DNA of 64,000 bases from an uncultured Haliea sp. (GCA_947258585.1 CAMYIZ010000009.1:1-64000); one strand, 5' to 3'; shown: positions 9,669-20,025, counted from the stretch's first letter. Program-made: numbers and translations. Notes: generated by a model from the sequence alone, not told the origin.

Positions 9669-10714
9669 CAGCTGTGCCCCCCGCTGCTCATCATCTGGGT
9701 GAAACTGACAAACTCCTTGAGCTTCTCCATCGCCTGCCCGGTCGCCATCAGATCGTCCGCCAGCGCGACGCCGTCCGCGATAGTGGCCGCCAGGCCGCTG
9801 ACATAAATTGTCGCGCCGGCATTGAGGGCAATCATGGCGGCTGCCTTGCGGGCCAGCTGGTCATTGCTGCGCCCGAGGGCGGCGCGGATAAGCGTCGCCG
9901 ACTCGGCGGCACTGCCCACCGCCAGGCCCTCAAGATCCTGCCGTTCGAGGCCGAAATCCTCAGGTGTGACCCGATAGGTCGAGACGATACCACCCACCAG
10001 TTCGGCGACCTCGGTGCTGCCACTGATGGTCATTTCATCCAGCCCGCCCTCGCCGTGGACGACCAGGACATGTTCGCTGCCGAGCACCTTCAGCACCTCG
10101 GCGAGAGGACGGCACAGGGTCGGGTTGAACACGCCCACGAGCTGGCGCTTGACGCCGGCGGGGTTGGTCAAGGGCCCCAGCACATTGAAGATCGTGCGCA
10201 GGCCCAGCTCCCGGCGCGGGCCGACAGCGTGGCGCATCGCGGAGTGGTGGGCAGGAGCGAACATGAATCCCATGCCGACGCTGTCGATGCTGCGGGCGAC
10301 CTGGGCGGGGCTCAGGTCCAGGGGCACACCCAGCTCTTCCAGCAGATCAGAACTGCCGGAAGTGCTGGAAACCGAGCGGTTGCCGTGCTTCGCTACCCGG
10401 GCGCCCGCAGCCGCCACCACAAAGGTGGCCGCAGTGGAGACATTGAACAGGTTGGCGCCATCGCCACCGGTGCCCACCAGGTCAACCAGGTGGGGCCCCG
10501 AGACCGCCACCGGCGTCGCCAGCTCGCGCATGACCTGGGCGGCGCCGGCAATCTCCTCAATGGTTTCACCCTTCATCCGCAGTGCCACCAGCAGCGCACC
10601 GATCTGGGCGTCGGTGGCACCGCCGGACATCACCGTGCCCATCACCGCCGCCATCTCCTCCCGGCCCAGGTCCTTCCTGTCCACCAGCCGCGCCAGTGCC
10701 TGTTGCATATCCAT
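9668..10714 (-). CDS. trpD: Anthranilate phosphoribosyltransferase
   Basis: Transfers phosphoribose from PRPP to anthranilate. The 348 residues contain the [19 protein letters not shown]-binding loop (about residue 83), [18 protein letters not shown] (about residue 110) and [15 protein letters not shown]. It is unfused to TrpG, the pseudomonad form. It shares junction bases with trpC and with trpG on either side, giving a tightly coupled three-gene operon. Confidence 0.97.
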   Translation of the reverse strand: MDMQQALARLVDRKDLGREEMAAVMGTVMSGGATDAQIGALLVALRMKGETIEEIAGAAQVMRELATPVAVSGPHLVDLVGTGGDGANLFNVSTAATFVVAAAGARVAKHGNRSVSSTSGSSDLLEELGVPLDLSPAQVARSIDSVGMGFMFAPAHHSAMRHAVGPRRELGLRTIFNVLGPLTNPAGVKRQLVGVFNPTLCRPLAEVLKVLGSEHVLVVHGEGGLDEMTISGSTEVAELVGGIVSTYRVTPEDFGLERQDLEGLAVGSAAESATLIRAALGRSNDQLARKAAAMIALNAGATIYVSGLAATIADGVALADDLMATGQAMEKLKEFVSFTQMMSSGGHS

Positions 10715-11307
10715 CAGCGCGTCTCCAGCTCAAGAAAGTTACGCAATAAATCATGGCCGTGGGCGGTCAGGATCGATTCCGGATGGAACTGCACCCCCTC
10801 TACCGCCAGCTCGCGATGCCGCAGGCCCATGATCTCATCGACCTCGCCGTCCCCGGTTTCGGTCCAGGCGGTGATTTCCAGGCAGTCGGGGAAGCCGTCC
10901 GCCGCCACTACCAGGCTGTGGTAGCGGGTGGCCTCGAAGGGCTGGCTCAGCCCCCGGAACACGCCCTTCCCGCGATGGTGGATCGGGGAGGTCTTGCCGT
11001 GCATCACCTTGCGCGCGCGCACCACCTGCCCGCCATAAACCTGGCCGATACTCTGCATGCCCAGGCACACCCCCAGGATAGGCAGTTTACCGGCGTACTC
11101 GGCGATCACCGCCATGGAAATCCCCGCCTCATTGGGCGTACAGGGACCCGGAGAGATGACGATTCGATCCGGCGCCAGCCCGGGGATGTCCGCGACCTCG
11201 ATCTCATCGTTGCGGACCACCTGTACCTCGGCCCCCAGCTCACCCAGATACTGCACGATGTTCCAGGTAAAGGAGTCGTAATTGTCGATCATGAGTATCT
11301 TGGGCAT
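10714..11307 (-). CDS. trpG: Anthranilate / aminodeoxychorismate synthase glutamine amidotransferase subunit
   Basis: Class I glutamine amidotransferase supplying ammonia to TrpE, often shared with PabB. The 197 residues have the nucleophile motif [12 protein letters not shown] (Cys about residue 80) and the His-Glu pair in GVQFHPESI near the end. The ATG at 11307 begins [18 protein letters not shown], the normal N-terminus; upstream in-frame codons show no similarity. First gene of trpGDC, separated from the methyltransferase gene by a 149-base gap holding a clear -10 element. Confidence 0.96.
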   Translation of the reverse strand: MPKILMIDNYDSFTWNIVQYLGELGAEVQVVRNDEIEVADIPGLAPDRIVISPGPCTPNEAGISMAVIAEYAGKLPILGVCLGMQSIGQVYGGQVVRARKVMHGKTSPIHHRGKGVFRGLSQPFEATRYHSLVVAADGFPDCLEITAWTETGDGEVDEIMGLRHRELAVEGVQFHPESILTAHGHDLLRNFLELETR

Positions 11308-11417
11308 AAAAATCTCTGGGGACGAGGGATCGCGGGCCTGGATGCTGGGAAACCGCCCGCTGATCCCTGCTGCCCCGCTGTGGCGGCCAGGCACGGGTCA
11401 TGACAAAAAGGGCTGGA

Positions 11418-11446
11418 ATTATAGCATGCGCGGGTTCTTCACCGTC
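11418..11446 (-). promoter_or_regulatory. Probable promoter of trpGDC
   Basis: On the minus strand a perfect TATAAT lies at 11423-11418. The -35 position (around 11446-11441, GACGGT) is weak. The leader to the trpG ATG would be about 105 bases. I looked for an attenuator: the only small frame, starting with ATG near 11402, contains a single Trp codon and no clear terminator hairpin is visible, so Trp attenuation is not supported. Confidence 0.45.
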
Positions 11447-11456
11447 TACAGCGTAA

Positions 11457-12341
11457 TTACGGAGCCGCCGGCTTGCCGATCACCAGCACATCCTGGAAAA
11501 ACACTCCCGGGCGCTCTTTCCAGTTCCCGGGCATCAGCTCCAGCAGACTCAGACCGCAGTCGTCGAGGAGAGCACTCCAGGCCGCCTCATCGACGCCGAT
11601 CGCCTGCTCGGGAACCTCGGCCCAGGCGGGACAGCGCCAGTCTGTCGAGCCATAGGCCGAGCGATCGAAGACCCAGCGCCCGGCCGGAGTGCCGTGGTAG
11701 CGGGAGGCCGCTCCAGCCGCGCGGGGCAGGCTGCGCCGGTAGTCCTCGTCCAGCAGAAACAGAGTGACCAGGGCGCGGCCGCCGGGTCGCAGGACCCGGG
11801 CCAGCTCGGCGAGGTAGCAGCGGGCATCCTCCTCCCGAAAATGGGTCCAGACGGACAGCGCCGTCACCAGATCGAAACTGGCGCTCTCCAGATGCCAGGG
11901 ACGGGGATCCGCGGCCTGGCCCGGCGCGTAGAGCGGGTTCCCCACGTCCAGGTGCAGGAACTCGCAGGTCGCCGCAGGGTAGTGTTCGCGGCAGAACTCG
12001 ATCTGGCTGGCAGAGACATCAATCCCCGTATAGCGCCCGCGACCGATGAACGGCTCACAGGCAATCGCCAAAAGCCCCGATCCGCAGCCGACGTCCAGCA
12101 CCCGCAGGTCATCCCGCCACCCGCACTGCTGCCCTATCAGGGTCTGGAAGATTCCCGCCACATGAGCCCACTCGGCATAGCTGAGCTTGCCGCCCCGGCG
12201 ACGGGCCTGGCCCGGGATGAGGCGCAGATTGCGGGTGCGCAGCACCCTGGCCTGATCCAGGGGCAGATAGACCGCGTCCAGATGGGCATAGGCATCCTCG
12301 CGGCCCCGCAGCAGCTCGCGCAGCCGCGCATCCAGGCTCAC
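11457..12341 (-). CDS. Class I SAM-dependent methyltransferase, unknown substrate
   Basis: A 294-residue Rossmann methyltransferase. SAM motif I is [14 protein letters not shown] (about residue 84), followed by [36 protein letters not shown] and the [21 protein letters not shown] segment. The 75 residues before the fold include an Arg-rich stretch. The GTG at 12341 overlaps the trpE stop by four bases (GTGA), which fixes the start and implies coupling to trpE. No link with tryptophan synthesis is known. The C-terminus ([13 protein letters not shown]) resembles methyltransferases acting on sugars or lipids, but I cannot assign a substrate. Confidence 0.85.
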   Translation of the reverse strand: MSLDARLRELLRGREDAYAHLDAVYLPLDQARVLRTRNLRLIPGQARRRGGKLSYAEWAHVAGIFQTLIGQQCGWRDDLRVLDVGCGSGLLAIACEPFIGRGRYTGIDVSASQIEFCREHYPAATCEFLHLDVGNPLYAPGQAADPRPWHLESASFDLVTALSVWTHFREEDARCYLAELARVLRPGGRALVTLFLLDEDYRRSLPRAAGAASRYHGTPAGRWVFDRSAYGSTDWRCPAWAEVPEQAIGVDEAAWSALLDDCGLSLLELMPGNWKERPGVFFQDVLVIGKPAAP

Positions 12342-13828
12342 GCCTGCTCCAGCCCCGCCAGCACCATGGAGGCTGCCCGGAACATGGCACGGGCCTTGTT
12401 GTGGGTCTCCTTCCATTCCAGCCGCGGCACGGAATCGGCGACAACGCCGGCACCCACCTGCACGTACAGCGTGCCGCCCTTGATCACCGCGGTGCGGATG
12501 GCGATGGCAGTGTCCATCTCCCCGGCCCAGGAAATGTAGCCCACGGCGCCGCCGTAGACGCCACGTTTGACCGGCTCCAGCTCATCGATGATCTCCATCG
12601 CCCGGATCTTGGGCGCGCCACTCAGGGTGCCGGCCGGCAGGGTTGCCCGCAATACATCCATGGCGGACTTGCCGGGCCGGAGCTGGCCGCAGACATTGGA
12701 CACGATGTGCATGACATGGGAGTAGCGCTCCACGGCCATCTGGTCGGAGACCTGCACCGTGCCGGTGGTGGCGATACGGCCGATGTCATTGCGGCCGAGG
12801 TCGATCAGCATCAGGTGCTCGGCGATCTCCTTGGGATCCGCCAGCAATTCCGCCTCCAGCGCCTGGTCCTCGGCCTCGGTGTGGCCACGGCGGCGGGTAC
12901 CCGCGAGCGGCCGCACTGTCACCTCGCCCTGCTGCAGGCGGGCAAGGATTTCCGGCGAAGAGCCGACGATGTGGAAATCGCCGAGGTCCAGATAATACAT
13001 GTAGGGCGAGGGATTGAGATTGCGCAGGGCGCGGTACAGGTTCAAGGGTGGCGCGGCGAAGGGCACCGCGAGGCGCTGGGAGGGCACCACCTGCATGACA
13101 TCTCCCGCCAATACATAATCCTTGATGCGGTTCACCATGTCGGCAAACTGCGCCTCGTCGAAGTGGGAACTGGCGCTGCTTTCCAGCGTGTCGGAACTGG
13201 CGCCGTGCAGCGCCACCTCCGGCAGCGGGGGCATCGGCTCCCGCAGCCTCTCGGCCAGCACCCGCAGGCGTGCCCGGGACCTTTCCAGTGCCTCTGGCCG
13301 GGCCGGGTCGGCGTTGACGATGATGCGGATGGTGCCCGACAGATTGTCGAACACCAGCACCTCTTCCGACACCATCAGCAGCACATCCGGGTTGCCCAGC
13401 TCATCCGGGGGTGCCTTGCCCTTCAGCCTGGGCTCCACGTAACGCACACTGTCGTAGCCGAAATAGCCCACCAGACCGCCGTGGAATACCGGCAGGTCTG
13501 CCTGCGGGGCCACCCGGTAGCGCTGCTGGTACACCTCCACGAAGGCCAGGGGGTCCTCCACCTCGCGGGACTCACTGACTTCGCCATCAACCAGGATATC
13601 CACCCGGTACCCGGTAACCCGCAACAGGGTGCGGCAGGGCAGGCCGATGATCGAGTAGCGACCCCATTTCTCGCCGCCCTGCACGGATTCGAAGAAAAAC
13701 GAAAACGGGCCCTCCGCCAGCTTGCGGTAGGCGCTGATCGGCGTTTCCAGGTCAGCCAGTACTTCCGTACTGACCGGTATGCGGTTGTAGCCCTGGGCCG
13801 CCAGGGCGGCAAATTCCTCCGGACTCAT
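12338..13828 (-). CDS. trpE: Anthranilate synthase component I
   Basis: Chorismate to anthranilate using ammonia from TrpG. The 496 residues show the N-terminal regulatory segment [16 protein letters not shown], the position of the tryptophan feedback site in TrpE proteins. The chorismate-binding domain has [27 protein letters not shown] and [19 protein letters not shown]. The start is ATG at 13828, sharing a base with the rpe stop; a GTG one codon upstream is also possible. It is separated from trpGDC by the methyltransferase gene. Confidence 0.97.
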   Translation of the reverse strand: MSPEEFAALAAQGYNRIPVSTEVLADLETPISAYRKLAEGPFSFFFESVQGGEKWGRYSIIGLPCRTLLRVTGYRVDILVDGEVSESREVEDPLAFVEVYQQRYRVAPQADLPVFHGGLVGYFGYDSVRYVEPRLKGKAPPDELGNPDVLLMVSEEVLVFDNLSGTIRIIVNADPARPEALERSRARLRVLAERLREPMPPLPEVALHGASSDTLESSASSHFDEAQFADMVNRIKDYVLAGDVMQVVPSQRLAVPFAAPPLNLYRALRNLNPSPYMYYLDLGDFHIVGSSPEILARLQQGEVTVRPLAGTRRRGHTEAEDQALEAELLADPKEIAEHLMLIDLGRNDIGRIATTGTVQVSDQMAVERYSHVMHIVSNVCGQLRPGKSAMDVLRATLPAGTLSGAPKIRAMEIIDELEPVKRGVYGGAVGYISWAGEMDTAIAIRTAVIKGGTLYVQVGAGVVADSVPRLEWKETHNKARAMFRAASMVLAGLEQA

Positions 13829-14505
13829 CACCTGGCGCTCGCCTGCGCCAGCGCCGAGCGCATCTCCGCAATCACTGCGGCGTAATCCGGTTGATTAAAA
13901 ATTGCCGAACCGGCGACAAAGGTGTCGGCACCCGCAGCGGCAACCGCAGCGATATTTTTTGCCGACACGCCGCCGTCGACCTCCAGCCGGATGGAGTAAC
14001 CGGAAGCATCGATCAGGGCCCGCGCCTCGCGCAGCTTGTCCAGGGTGGCGGGAATGAAAGACTGGCCGCCGAACCCCGGGTTGACTGACATCAGCAGCAC
14101 CACATCCACCTTGTCCATCACGTACTTGAGCACATCCAGGCCCACATGGGGGTTGAACACCAGACCGCTCTTGCAGCCGGCGTCGCGAATCATCTGCAGG
14201 GAGCGGTCGACATGGATTGAGGCGTCGGGGTGGAAGGTGATCCAGCTGGCACCGGCCTCGGCGAAGTCGCCGATCAGCCGGTCCACCGGGGAAACCATCA
14301 GGTGCACATCGATCGGAGCGGTCACGCCGTGCTTGCGCAGCGCCTTGCAGACCATGGGTCCGATGGTGAGGTTGGGTACGTAGTGGTTATCCATGACGTC
14401 AAAGTGCACCACATCCGCTCCCGCGGCCAGCACCCGGTCAACCTCCTCGCCCAGGCGTGCGAAATCTGCCGACAGGATAGACGGTGCGATGAGGTAATCG
14501 GTCAC
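13828..14505 (-). CDS. rpe: Ribulose-phosphate 3-epimerase
   Basis: Pentose-phosphate pathway epimerase, a 225-residue TIM barrel. Metal and catalytic residues are seen in [34 protein letters not shown] (about residue 34), [16 protein letters not shown] and EVDGGV. It is the first gene of the rpe-trpE-methyltransferase unit. In pseudomonads a phosphoglycolate phosphatase gene (gph) sits between rpe and trpE; here they touch directly. Confidence 0.97.
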   Translation of the reverse strand: MTDYLIAPSILSADFARLGEEVDRVLAAGADVVHFDVMDNHYVPNLTIGPMVCKALRKHGVTAPIDVHLMVSPVDRLIGDFAEAGASWITFHPDASIHVDRSLQMIRDAGCKSGLVFNPHVGLDVLKYVMDKVDVVLLMSVNPGFGGQSFIPATLDKLREARALIDASGYSIRLEVDGGVSAKNIAAVAAAGADTFVAGSAIFNQPDYAAVIAEMRSALAQASAR

Positions 14506-14538
14506 GGGAAAACTCCGGCAAATGAACAGGCGCCCATT

Positions 14539-15258
14539 CTAGCGGCTATGGGAGGTCAGATCATCCTCGGATCCGGCATTTGCACGCACCAGTCGCGCAT
14601 CCAGCTCCCGCAGCCGCTGCGGCGTGCCGACATCGGTCCAGGCCCCGCGAAAGTGCTCTCCCGAGACCCTGCCCCGGGCGATGGCGGCATCCAGAAGCGG
14701 CCGCAGGGGCAACTTGCCGGGGGCCATACCGGCAAAGAACCCCGCCGTGTAGACGCCGATGCCCGCGTAGGTCAGCCCGCGGGTGTCCGGCGGCCGGGCG
14801 CTTACACCGCCTCCGGTTGTAACGCAGAAGTCGCCGTCGGGGTGCTGCGGCGGATTGTCGACCAGCACCAGGTGCGCGGCGCCCGCTGGCAGGTTGCGCC
14901 GGGCCAGCAGGCGTTGCAGGGGGAAGCTGGTCCAGACATCGCCATTCACCACCAGGAACGGCGCATCACCCAGCAGGGGCAGAGCGCGGTGGATGCCGCC
15001 GGCGGTTTCCAGCGGCTCGGGCTCCCGGGAGTAGCAAATGCGCACCCCCCAGCGGCTGCCGTCCCCACACCACTCCATGATCTGCCCGGCCAGGTGGGAC
15101 ACGTTGATCACCAGCTCGTCCAGGCCCAGTGCAGCCAGGGCCTCGATGTGCCAGGCGATCAACGGCTTGCCGCCCACCTCCAGCAGAGGCTTGGGCGTGT
15201 GTTCGGTCAGGGGCCGCATCCGCTCGCCAACCCCCGCTGCCAGGATCATCACTTTCAC
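14539..15258 (-). CDS. murU: N-acetylmuramate alpha-1-phosphate uridylyltransferase
   Basis: Nucleotidyltransferase of the peptidoglycan-recycling route that makes UDP-MurNAc from MurNAc-1-phosphate, bypassing MurA. The 239 residues begin MKVMILAAGVGERMRPLTEH with the GxGxRxxPLT pyrophosphorylase signature and TPKPLLEVGGKPLI. FLVVNGDVW is the metal-binding aspartate region (about residue 104). It starts with GTG, overlapping amgK by four bases (GTGA). The amgK-murU pair next to lptD is the Pseudomonas arrangement. Confidence 0.92.
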   Translation of the reverse strand: MKVMILAAGVGERMRPLTEHTPKPLLEVGGKPLIAWHIEALAALGLDELVINVSHLAGQIMEWCGDGSRWGVRICYSREPEPLETAGGIHRALPLLGDAPFLVVNGDVWTSFPLQRLLARRNLPAGAAHLVLVDNPPQHPDGDFCVTTGGGVSARPPDTRGLTYAGIGVYTAGFFAGMAPGKLPLRPLLDAAIARGRVSGEHFRGAWTDVGTPQRLRELDARLVRANAGSEDDLTSHSR

Positions 15259-16289
15259 AGGGGCTCGCTCCAGGGCTGCCGCGCAACCGCTGTCAGCACT
15301 TTCTGTTCGAACCAGTCCCGGAATTCATCCAGCACGCCGGTCTCACCGGCGTGCGCGGCCAGCACCTCGCGAATGTAGCTGATCACCAGCGGCAGATCAC
15401 GCAGGTAAGCGGACTTGCCGTCTCGCAGGTACAGACGGGCAAAGGTACCGAGCACCTTCAGGTGTCTCTGCAATCCCATCCAGTCCAGCCAGCGGAGGAA
15501 GGTGGCGTCATCCACCGCAGGCAACAAGCCCTGTGCAACCAGAGCGTCCCGATGGCCCAGCGCCCAGGCCTCGACCCGTTGCCGGGGCCAGCGAATGTAG
15601 CAGTCCTTCAGCAGTGACACCGGATCGTAGGTCACCGGGCCCACCACTGCGTCCTGGAAATCAATGACCGCCAGCTCGCCATCGGCCAGGCACATCAGGT
15701 TGCGGCTGTGGAAGTCCCGGTGCACCAACACCTGGGGCTGCGCCAGCGCGCTGCCAATCAACAGACCGTCCAGTTCCGCCAGCAGATGGCGCTCGGCGTC
15801 CGCGAGCTCCAGTCCCAGCAGTTGCTGCAGGAACCAGGCGGGAAAACGGCTGAACTCCTCCGCCAGCAGGGCGCGATCGTATACTGGCAGGTTAGCCAGC
15901 GCCCCGGGCTCGATCGCCGCCAACTGCCGCACGACCGCCAGTGCGCGACCATAGCAGTCATCTGCCGTAGATTGTTCCAGCTGCGCCAGCAACAACTGGT
16001 CGCCCAGATCCTCCAGCAGCATGAACCCCTGCTCCAGGTCCGCCCCCAGCAGTGCCGGCACGCGCACCCCGGCTCGCTGCAGCAACTGGCGCAATGCCAG
16101 GAATTCACGGTTCTTCTCGGTGGCCGGCGGCGCGTCCACCGCTATCGCGGTCCGCTCCGACCAGTGCAGGCGAAAATAACGGCGGTTACTGGCGTCACCG
16201 GCGACGGGCAACAGCGTTGCCGCTGTGGTCCCGGGCAGCTCAAGCACGGCCAGGGCCCAGGGCAGCAGATGAGGTGAAACGGTCGACAA
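15255..16289 (-). CDS. amgK: Anomeric N-acetylmuramate/N-acetylglucosamine kinase
   Basis: Phosphorylates recycled MurNAc (and GlcNAc) at C1, feeding MurU. The protein has the aminoglycoside-phosphotransferase fold: PVAGDASNRRYFRLHW in the nucleotide loop, LVHRDFHSRNLM as catalytic loop and AVIDFQDAVVGPVTYD as the metal motif. I prefer the TTG start at 16289, preceded by AGGAG at correct spacing. A minus-strand TATAAC at 16354-16349 would start transcription near 16342. The upstream ATG at 16343 would then be at the very start of the message with no ribosome site. Transcribed divergently from lptD. Confidence 0.9.
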   Translation of the reverse strand: MSTVSPHLLPWALAVLELPGTTAATLLPVAGDASNRRYFRLHWSERTAIAVDAPPATEKNREFLALRQLLQRAGVRVPALLGADLEQGFMLLEDLGDQLLLAQLEQSTADDCYGRALAVVRQLAAIEPGALANLPVYDRALLAEEFSRFPAWFLQQLLGLELADAERHLLAELDGLLIGSALAQPQVLVHRDFHSRNLMCLADGELAVIDFQDAVVGPVTYDPVSLLKDCYIRWPRQRVEAWALGHRDALVAQGLLPAVDDATFLRWLDWMGLQRHLKVLGTFARLYLRDGKSAYLRDLPLVISYIREVLAAHAGETGVLDEFRDWFEQKVLTAVARQPWSEPL

Positions 16290-16348
16290 GGGAGCTCCTG
16301 TGGCAAAAAAGTCCCGGACAAGCCCGGGGTGATGCATTATCATCCCGT

Positions 16349-16356
16349 GTTATACC
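16349..16356. promoter_or_regulatory. Overlapping divergent -10 elements, amgK-murU and lptD
   Basis: The same bases give TATAAC on the minus strand (16354-16349, toward amgK) and TATACC on the plus strand (16351-16356, toward lptD). No strong -35 is seen on either side. The position fits a 50-base amgK leader and a leader of roughly 15 bases for lptD. The evidence is limited to these short matches. Confidence 0.35.
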
Positions 16357-16376
16357 AGAAAATGCATCTTGCCCTG

Positions 16377-18749
16377 ATGAATCCGCCCCCGCACAGCCCC
16401 GCCAAACCCAGAGTGCGCCTCCTGGCCGTTGCCCTGAGCCTCGCCCTGACCGGGCTGGCCGCTGGGTCCGCCGTGGCCAATGACACCGCCGGGCTGGATT
16501 GGGTGCCACTGCAATCCCTGCCGGAAGCCTTGCGCGACAGACAATGCCGCAGCTGTGGCGGGCGCTACGTTGACCCACTCGCCGAGTCGGACCTTTCCGC
16601 CACCCCCGAGACCTCCGACATTCGCGCCCGCGCCACCGAGTCCGAACTGGTGGGTGATGATGTCTACCTGAGGGGTGGCGTGGCGGTTGACCAGGGGTAC
16701 CGCCAGCTTCGGGGTGAGGACGGCTACTTCGACCGCGCCGAGCGCGAGGGTACCGTCTCCGGTGGCATCACCCTGCGCGAACCGGGACTGCTGCTGCGCG
16801 GCCAGGAGGCGCAGTACTCCGCGGACTCCGGCGAAGCGAGCATCCGCGACAGCGAATTTGTGCTTCACCGGCAGCACCTGCACGGCAGCGCGGGCCAGCT
16901 GCGCCGGGACAGTGAGGGCCTGCTGTTCATCCGGGATGGCAGGATGTCCTACTGCGCCCCGGACGACGAAGAGTGGGCTATCCGGGCAGACAGCATCAAG
17001 CTGGACCTGGAGGAAGGGATGGGCACCGCCACGGGGGCCAAGCTGGACCTGGGCGGCGTCCCGGTACTTTACGTCCCCTGGGTCCGCTTCCCGCTGGATG
17101 ATCGCCGCCACACCGGCCTGCTCTGGCCCGATATCAGCTCCGACTCCAGCGGCGGGCTGGATGTGGCGGTCCCGGTCTACTTCAACCTGGCCCCCAACTA
17201 CGACCTCATGTACACGCCCCGCCTGATTCAGGACCGCGGCCTGAACCATGAGCTTGAGGGCCGGTACGTCAACCACAACACCGGCTTCTGGTCCCTGGGT
17301 GGGGCCTACATGGGCAGTGATGACCAGCTGCAAAGCGAAGGGGAGCAGGGCGACACCAACCGCTGGCTGGCCAACGTCAAGCACACTGGCCTGTTCGAGC
17401 AGCGCTGGCGCTCGCGAGTGGACTACAGCAAGGTCAGCGATGTCGACTACTTCAAGGACCTGGATACCTCCAGCCTGGATACCCGGCGCAAGACCAACCT
17501 GCTGCAGCTGGGCTCCGTGGATTATCTCGGGGAAGACTGGCTGCTCGGGGTGGAATTCCAGCAGTACCAGACCCTGGCTGACGATATCGACGAGGACTAC
17601 AGAAAGCTGCCCCAGATCAGCGCGAGCTTCCGCGGCGACAACACGCCCTTCTCGGTGGATCCCATCTTCCTTGCCCAGTACTCCTATTTCGATTCGGATT
17701 CGGAGAGCGTCACCGGGCAGCGCCTGTACATGGAAGGTGGCGCCACCCTGCCCCTGCTGTGGCAGTACGGCTTCCTCAAGCCCACCGCCAAGTATCGCTA
17801 CCTGGAATACGAGCTGAACTCCACCGAACCGCTCTTCACCGACAGTCCGTCGGCGGGCTCGGGCTTGCTCAGCGTCGACGGCGGCCTGTACTTCGAGCGC
17901 CCCACGAAGCTGGCGGGCAGGGACCTGCTGCAGACCCTGGAGCCGCGAGTCTACTACCTGGTCAGCGAATACGACGACCAGTCCACGCAGCCCGATTTCG
18001 ACAGCGCCGAGCTCACGTTCAGCTACAACCAGCTGTTCCGGGAAACGCGGTTTTCGGGCCGCGACCGTCTCGACGATGCCAACCAGATATCCCTGGGTCT
18101 GACCACCCGCTACATCAGCGATGAAGACGGACGCGAATTCCTGAACGCCAGTATCGGCCAGATCTTCTACCTGCGTGACCGACGGGTGCGGCTGGACCCG
18201 CGGGACGCGGTGCTCGACCAGTCCAGCTCGGAAATGGCCGCGGACGTCAACTTCTTCCCCAACCAGCGCCTGAGCCTGCGCAACAGCCTCGTGTGGGACC
18301 CGGAGAGCGGCGACATGAATGCCGGCAGCCTGCACGCCAGCTACCAGCGCGAGGACCGATCGGTCTTCAACGTCGGCTACTCCTACCGCCGGCCGGTGAC
18401 CCTGGTGGACCGGGACACGGTAACCGAACAGGCGCACCTGTCCGCCTACTACCCGGTAAACGAGCGCTGGAGCGTGTTTGCCGCGCTCAACTTCAGTATT
18501 GAGGGCAGTACCAGCGTGGAAGATATGTTCGGAATCGAATACGATAGCTGCTGCTGGCGTGTTCGCCTCTTGCATCTGCGCTACATAGACACCGTTCTCG
18601 GGGAGGATACCGATTTCTCCGACCCCGGCCTGGAACGGGAGTACTCCACACAGGTCCAAGTTGTCCTCAAGGGTATGGGCGGCTTTGGTAACCGGGTTAC
18701 CGACCTGCTTGAAAACATGATTCGAGGTTTCGACGATCGTGACTATTAA
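16377..18749 (+). CDS. lptD: LPS-assembly outer-membrane protein LptD
   Basis: Outer-membrane barrel that, with LptE, places lipopolysaccharide in the outer leaflet. About 790 residues: signal peptide ending ALTGLAAGSAVA-N, an OstA/LptA-like periplasmic jellyroll (roughly residues 85-250), then the 26-strand barrel. Two cysteines (CRSC) lie after the signal and an adjacent pair (CC) near residue 720, as in the disulfide pattern of LptD. Starts at 16362 or further upstream are possible but put extra residues before the signal. It overlaps surA by 11 bases. Confidence 0.94.
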   Translation: MNPPPHSPAKPRVRLLAVALSLALTGLAAGSAVANDTAGLDWVPLQSLPEALRDRQCRSCGGRYVDPLAESDLSATPETSDIRARATESELVGDDVYLRGGVAVDQGYRQLRGEDGYFDRAEREGTVSGGITLREPGLLLRGQEAQYSADSGEASIRDSEFVLHRQHLHGSAGQLRRDSEGLLFIRDGRMSYCAPDDEEWAIRADSIKLDLEEGMGTATGAKLDLGGVPVLYVPWVRFPLDDRRHTGLLWPDISSDSSGGLDVAVPVYFNLAPNYDLMYTPRLIQDRGLNHELEGRYVNHNTGFWSLGGAYMGSDDQLQSEGEQGDTNRWLANVKHTGLFEQRWRSRVDYSKVSDVDYFKDLDTSSLDTRRKTNLLQLGSVDYLGEDWLLGVEFQQYQTLADDIDEDYRKLPQISASFRGDNTPFSVDPIFLAQYSYFDSDSESVTGQRLYMEGGATLPLLWQYGFLKPTAKYRYLEYELNSTEPLFTDSPSAGSGLLSVDGGLYFERPTKLAGRDLLQTLEPRVYYLVSEYDDQSTQPDFDSAELTFSYNQLFRETRFSGRDRLDDANQISLGLTTRYISDEDGREFLNASIGQIFYLRDRRVRLDPRDAVLDQSSSEMAADVNFFPNQRLSLRNSLVWDPESGDMNAGSLHASYQREDRSVFNVGYSYRRPVTLVDRDTVTEQAHLSAYYPVNERWSVFAALNFSIEGSTSVEDMFGIEYDSCCWRVRLLHLRYIDTVLGEDTDFSDPGLEREYSTQVQVVLKGMGGFGNRVTDLLENMIRGFDDRDY

Positions 18750-20019
18750 ATCCGTACTGCTGGCCGCTGGCCTCGCCACCTCGTTGCTGCTGGGGGCGTC
18801 CGCGCAAGCCCAGACACAAATCCTGGACCAGGTGGTGGCAATCGTCGACGACGATGTCATCATGGCCAGCGAATTGCGGGAAAGGATCCAGAGCATCACC
18901 CAGTCCCTGCAGTCCCGCGGCATGGAGCTGCCCCCCGAGGACGTGCTTATCCGCGAAACCCTGGACCGGCTGATCCTGGAGAGTATCCAGCTGCAAATGG
19001 GCAACCGGGTCGGTGCGCGCATCAGTGACGCGCAGCTCAACGCCGCAATGGAGCGTATCGCCGCCCAGAACCGTATGAGCCTGGACCAGTTCCGGGTCAT
19101 GCTGGAGCAGGAGGGCCAGTCCTACGCGACCATGCGCGAGCAGATCCGGCGCGAAATGGTGATTCAGCGGGTGCAATCGGGCAACGTCAACCAGCGCATC
19201 CAGATTTCCGAGCAGGAGGTGCGCAACTTCCTCGCCTCCTCCGAGGGTCAGAAACTCAGCCAGCCCGAGTATCGCATCCAGCACGCCCTGCTGCCGCTGC
19301 CACCGGACGTGGCCGACAGCGAGGCCGAAGCCGCCCGCGCCTACCTGCAGGGGCTGCTGCGTCGCATCCGCGGCGGTGAAGCGTTCGACCGTGTGATATC
19401 CGCCAGCACCGACCGCTACCAGTTTTCCGGCGGCGACCTCGGCTGGCGCAAACTGGAAGACCTGCCCAGCCTGTTCAGCGATGTCGCCCCCAGCCTGGAG
19501 GTCGGCGCCACATCCGACCCCATCCGCAGCCCGTCGGGATGGCACCTGGTGCATATGGCGGACATGCAAGGGGGTAGCCAGATGGTGAACCAGACCCGTG
19601 TGCGCCACATACTGGTACGCCCGTCAGAGATCATGACCGAGGAACAGGCCCGCGCCCTCGTTCTCAGCCTGAAGGAGCGCGCCGAAGCGGGCGAAGACTT
19701 CGCTGCCCTGGCCCGGGAATACTCCGAGGACATCGGCTCCGCCGCCGAGGGCGGGGATCTCGGCTGGACCAACCCGGGGCAGATGGTCCCCGAGTTCGAG
19801 GCGGCCATGGCCTCCACCCCGGTCGGCGAATTGTCCGATCCGGTGCAGAGCCAGTTCGGCTGGCACGTGCTGGAAGTGCTGGAGAGGCGGGAGCAGGACA
19901 TGACCCGCGAGGCCATCCGCGCCCGCGCCACCGAGGCCCTGCACCAGCGCAAGTACGAAGAAGAGCTGGACGCCTGGCTGCGCAAGATTCGCGACGAAGC
20001 CTACGTCGACATCAAGTAG
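18739..20019 (+). CDS. surA: Periplasmic chaperone / peptidyl-prolyl isomerase SurA
   Basis: Periplasmic chaperone for outer-membrane proteins, including LptD. The 426 residues have a signal peptide (cleavage after ...LLLGASAQA), the N-terminal SurA domain (ILDQVVAIVDDDVIMASEL), two parvulin domains (about residues 175-275 and 285-385) and a C-terminal helix. GGDLGW occurs in both parvulin domains. The GTG start lies inside the end of lptD. The operon lptD-surA-pdxA is conserved widely. Confidence 0.96.
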   Translation: MTIKSVLLAAGLATSLLLGASAQAQTQILDQVVAIVDDDVIMASELRERIQSITQSLQSRGMELPPEDVLIRETLDRLILESIQLQMGNRVGARISDAQLNAAMERIAAQNRMSLDQFRVMLEQEGQSYATMREQIRREMVIQRVQSGNVNQRIQISEQEVRNFLASSEGQKLSQPEYRIQHALLPLPPDVADSEAEAARAYLQGLLRRIRGGEAFDRVISASTDRYQFSGGDLGWRKLEDLPSLFSDVAPSLEVGATSDPIRSPSGWHLVHMADMQGGSQMVNQTRVRHILVRPSEIMTEEQARALVLSLKERAEAGEDFAALAREYSEDIGSAAEGGDLGWTNPGQMVPEFEAAMASTPVGELSDPVQSQFGWHVLEVLERREQDMTREAIRARATEALHQRKYEEELDAWLRKIRDEAYVDIK

Positions 20020-20025
20020 ACCGGG

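Noticed and set aside
11308-11417. Trp attenuator upstream of trpG
   Set aside because: The only short frame has one Trp codon, and no antiterminator/terminator hairpin pair with T-run is visible.
16350-19100. 916-codon open frame antisense to lptD and surA
   Set aside because: High-G+C coding sequence often leaves the opposite strand open. The translation has no recognisable domain, and lptD/surA are certain.
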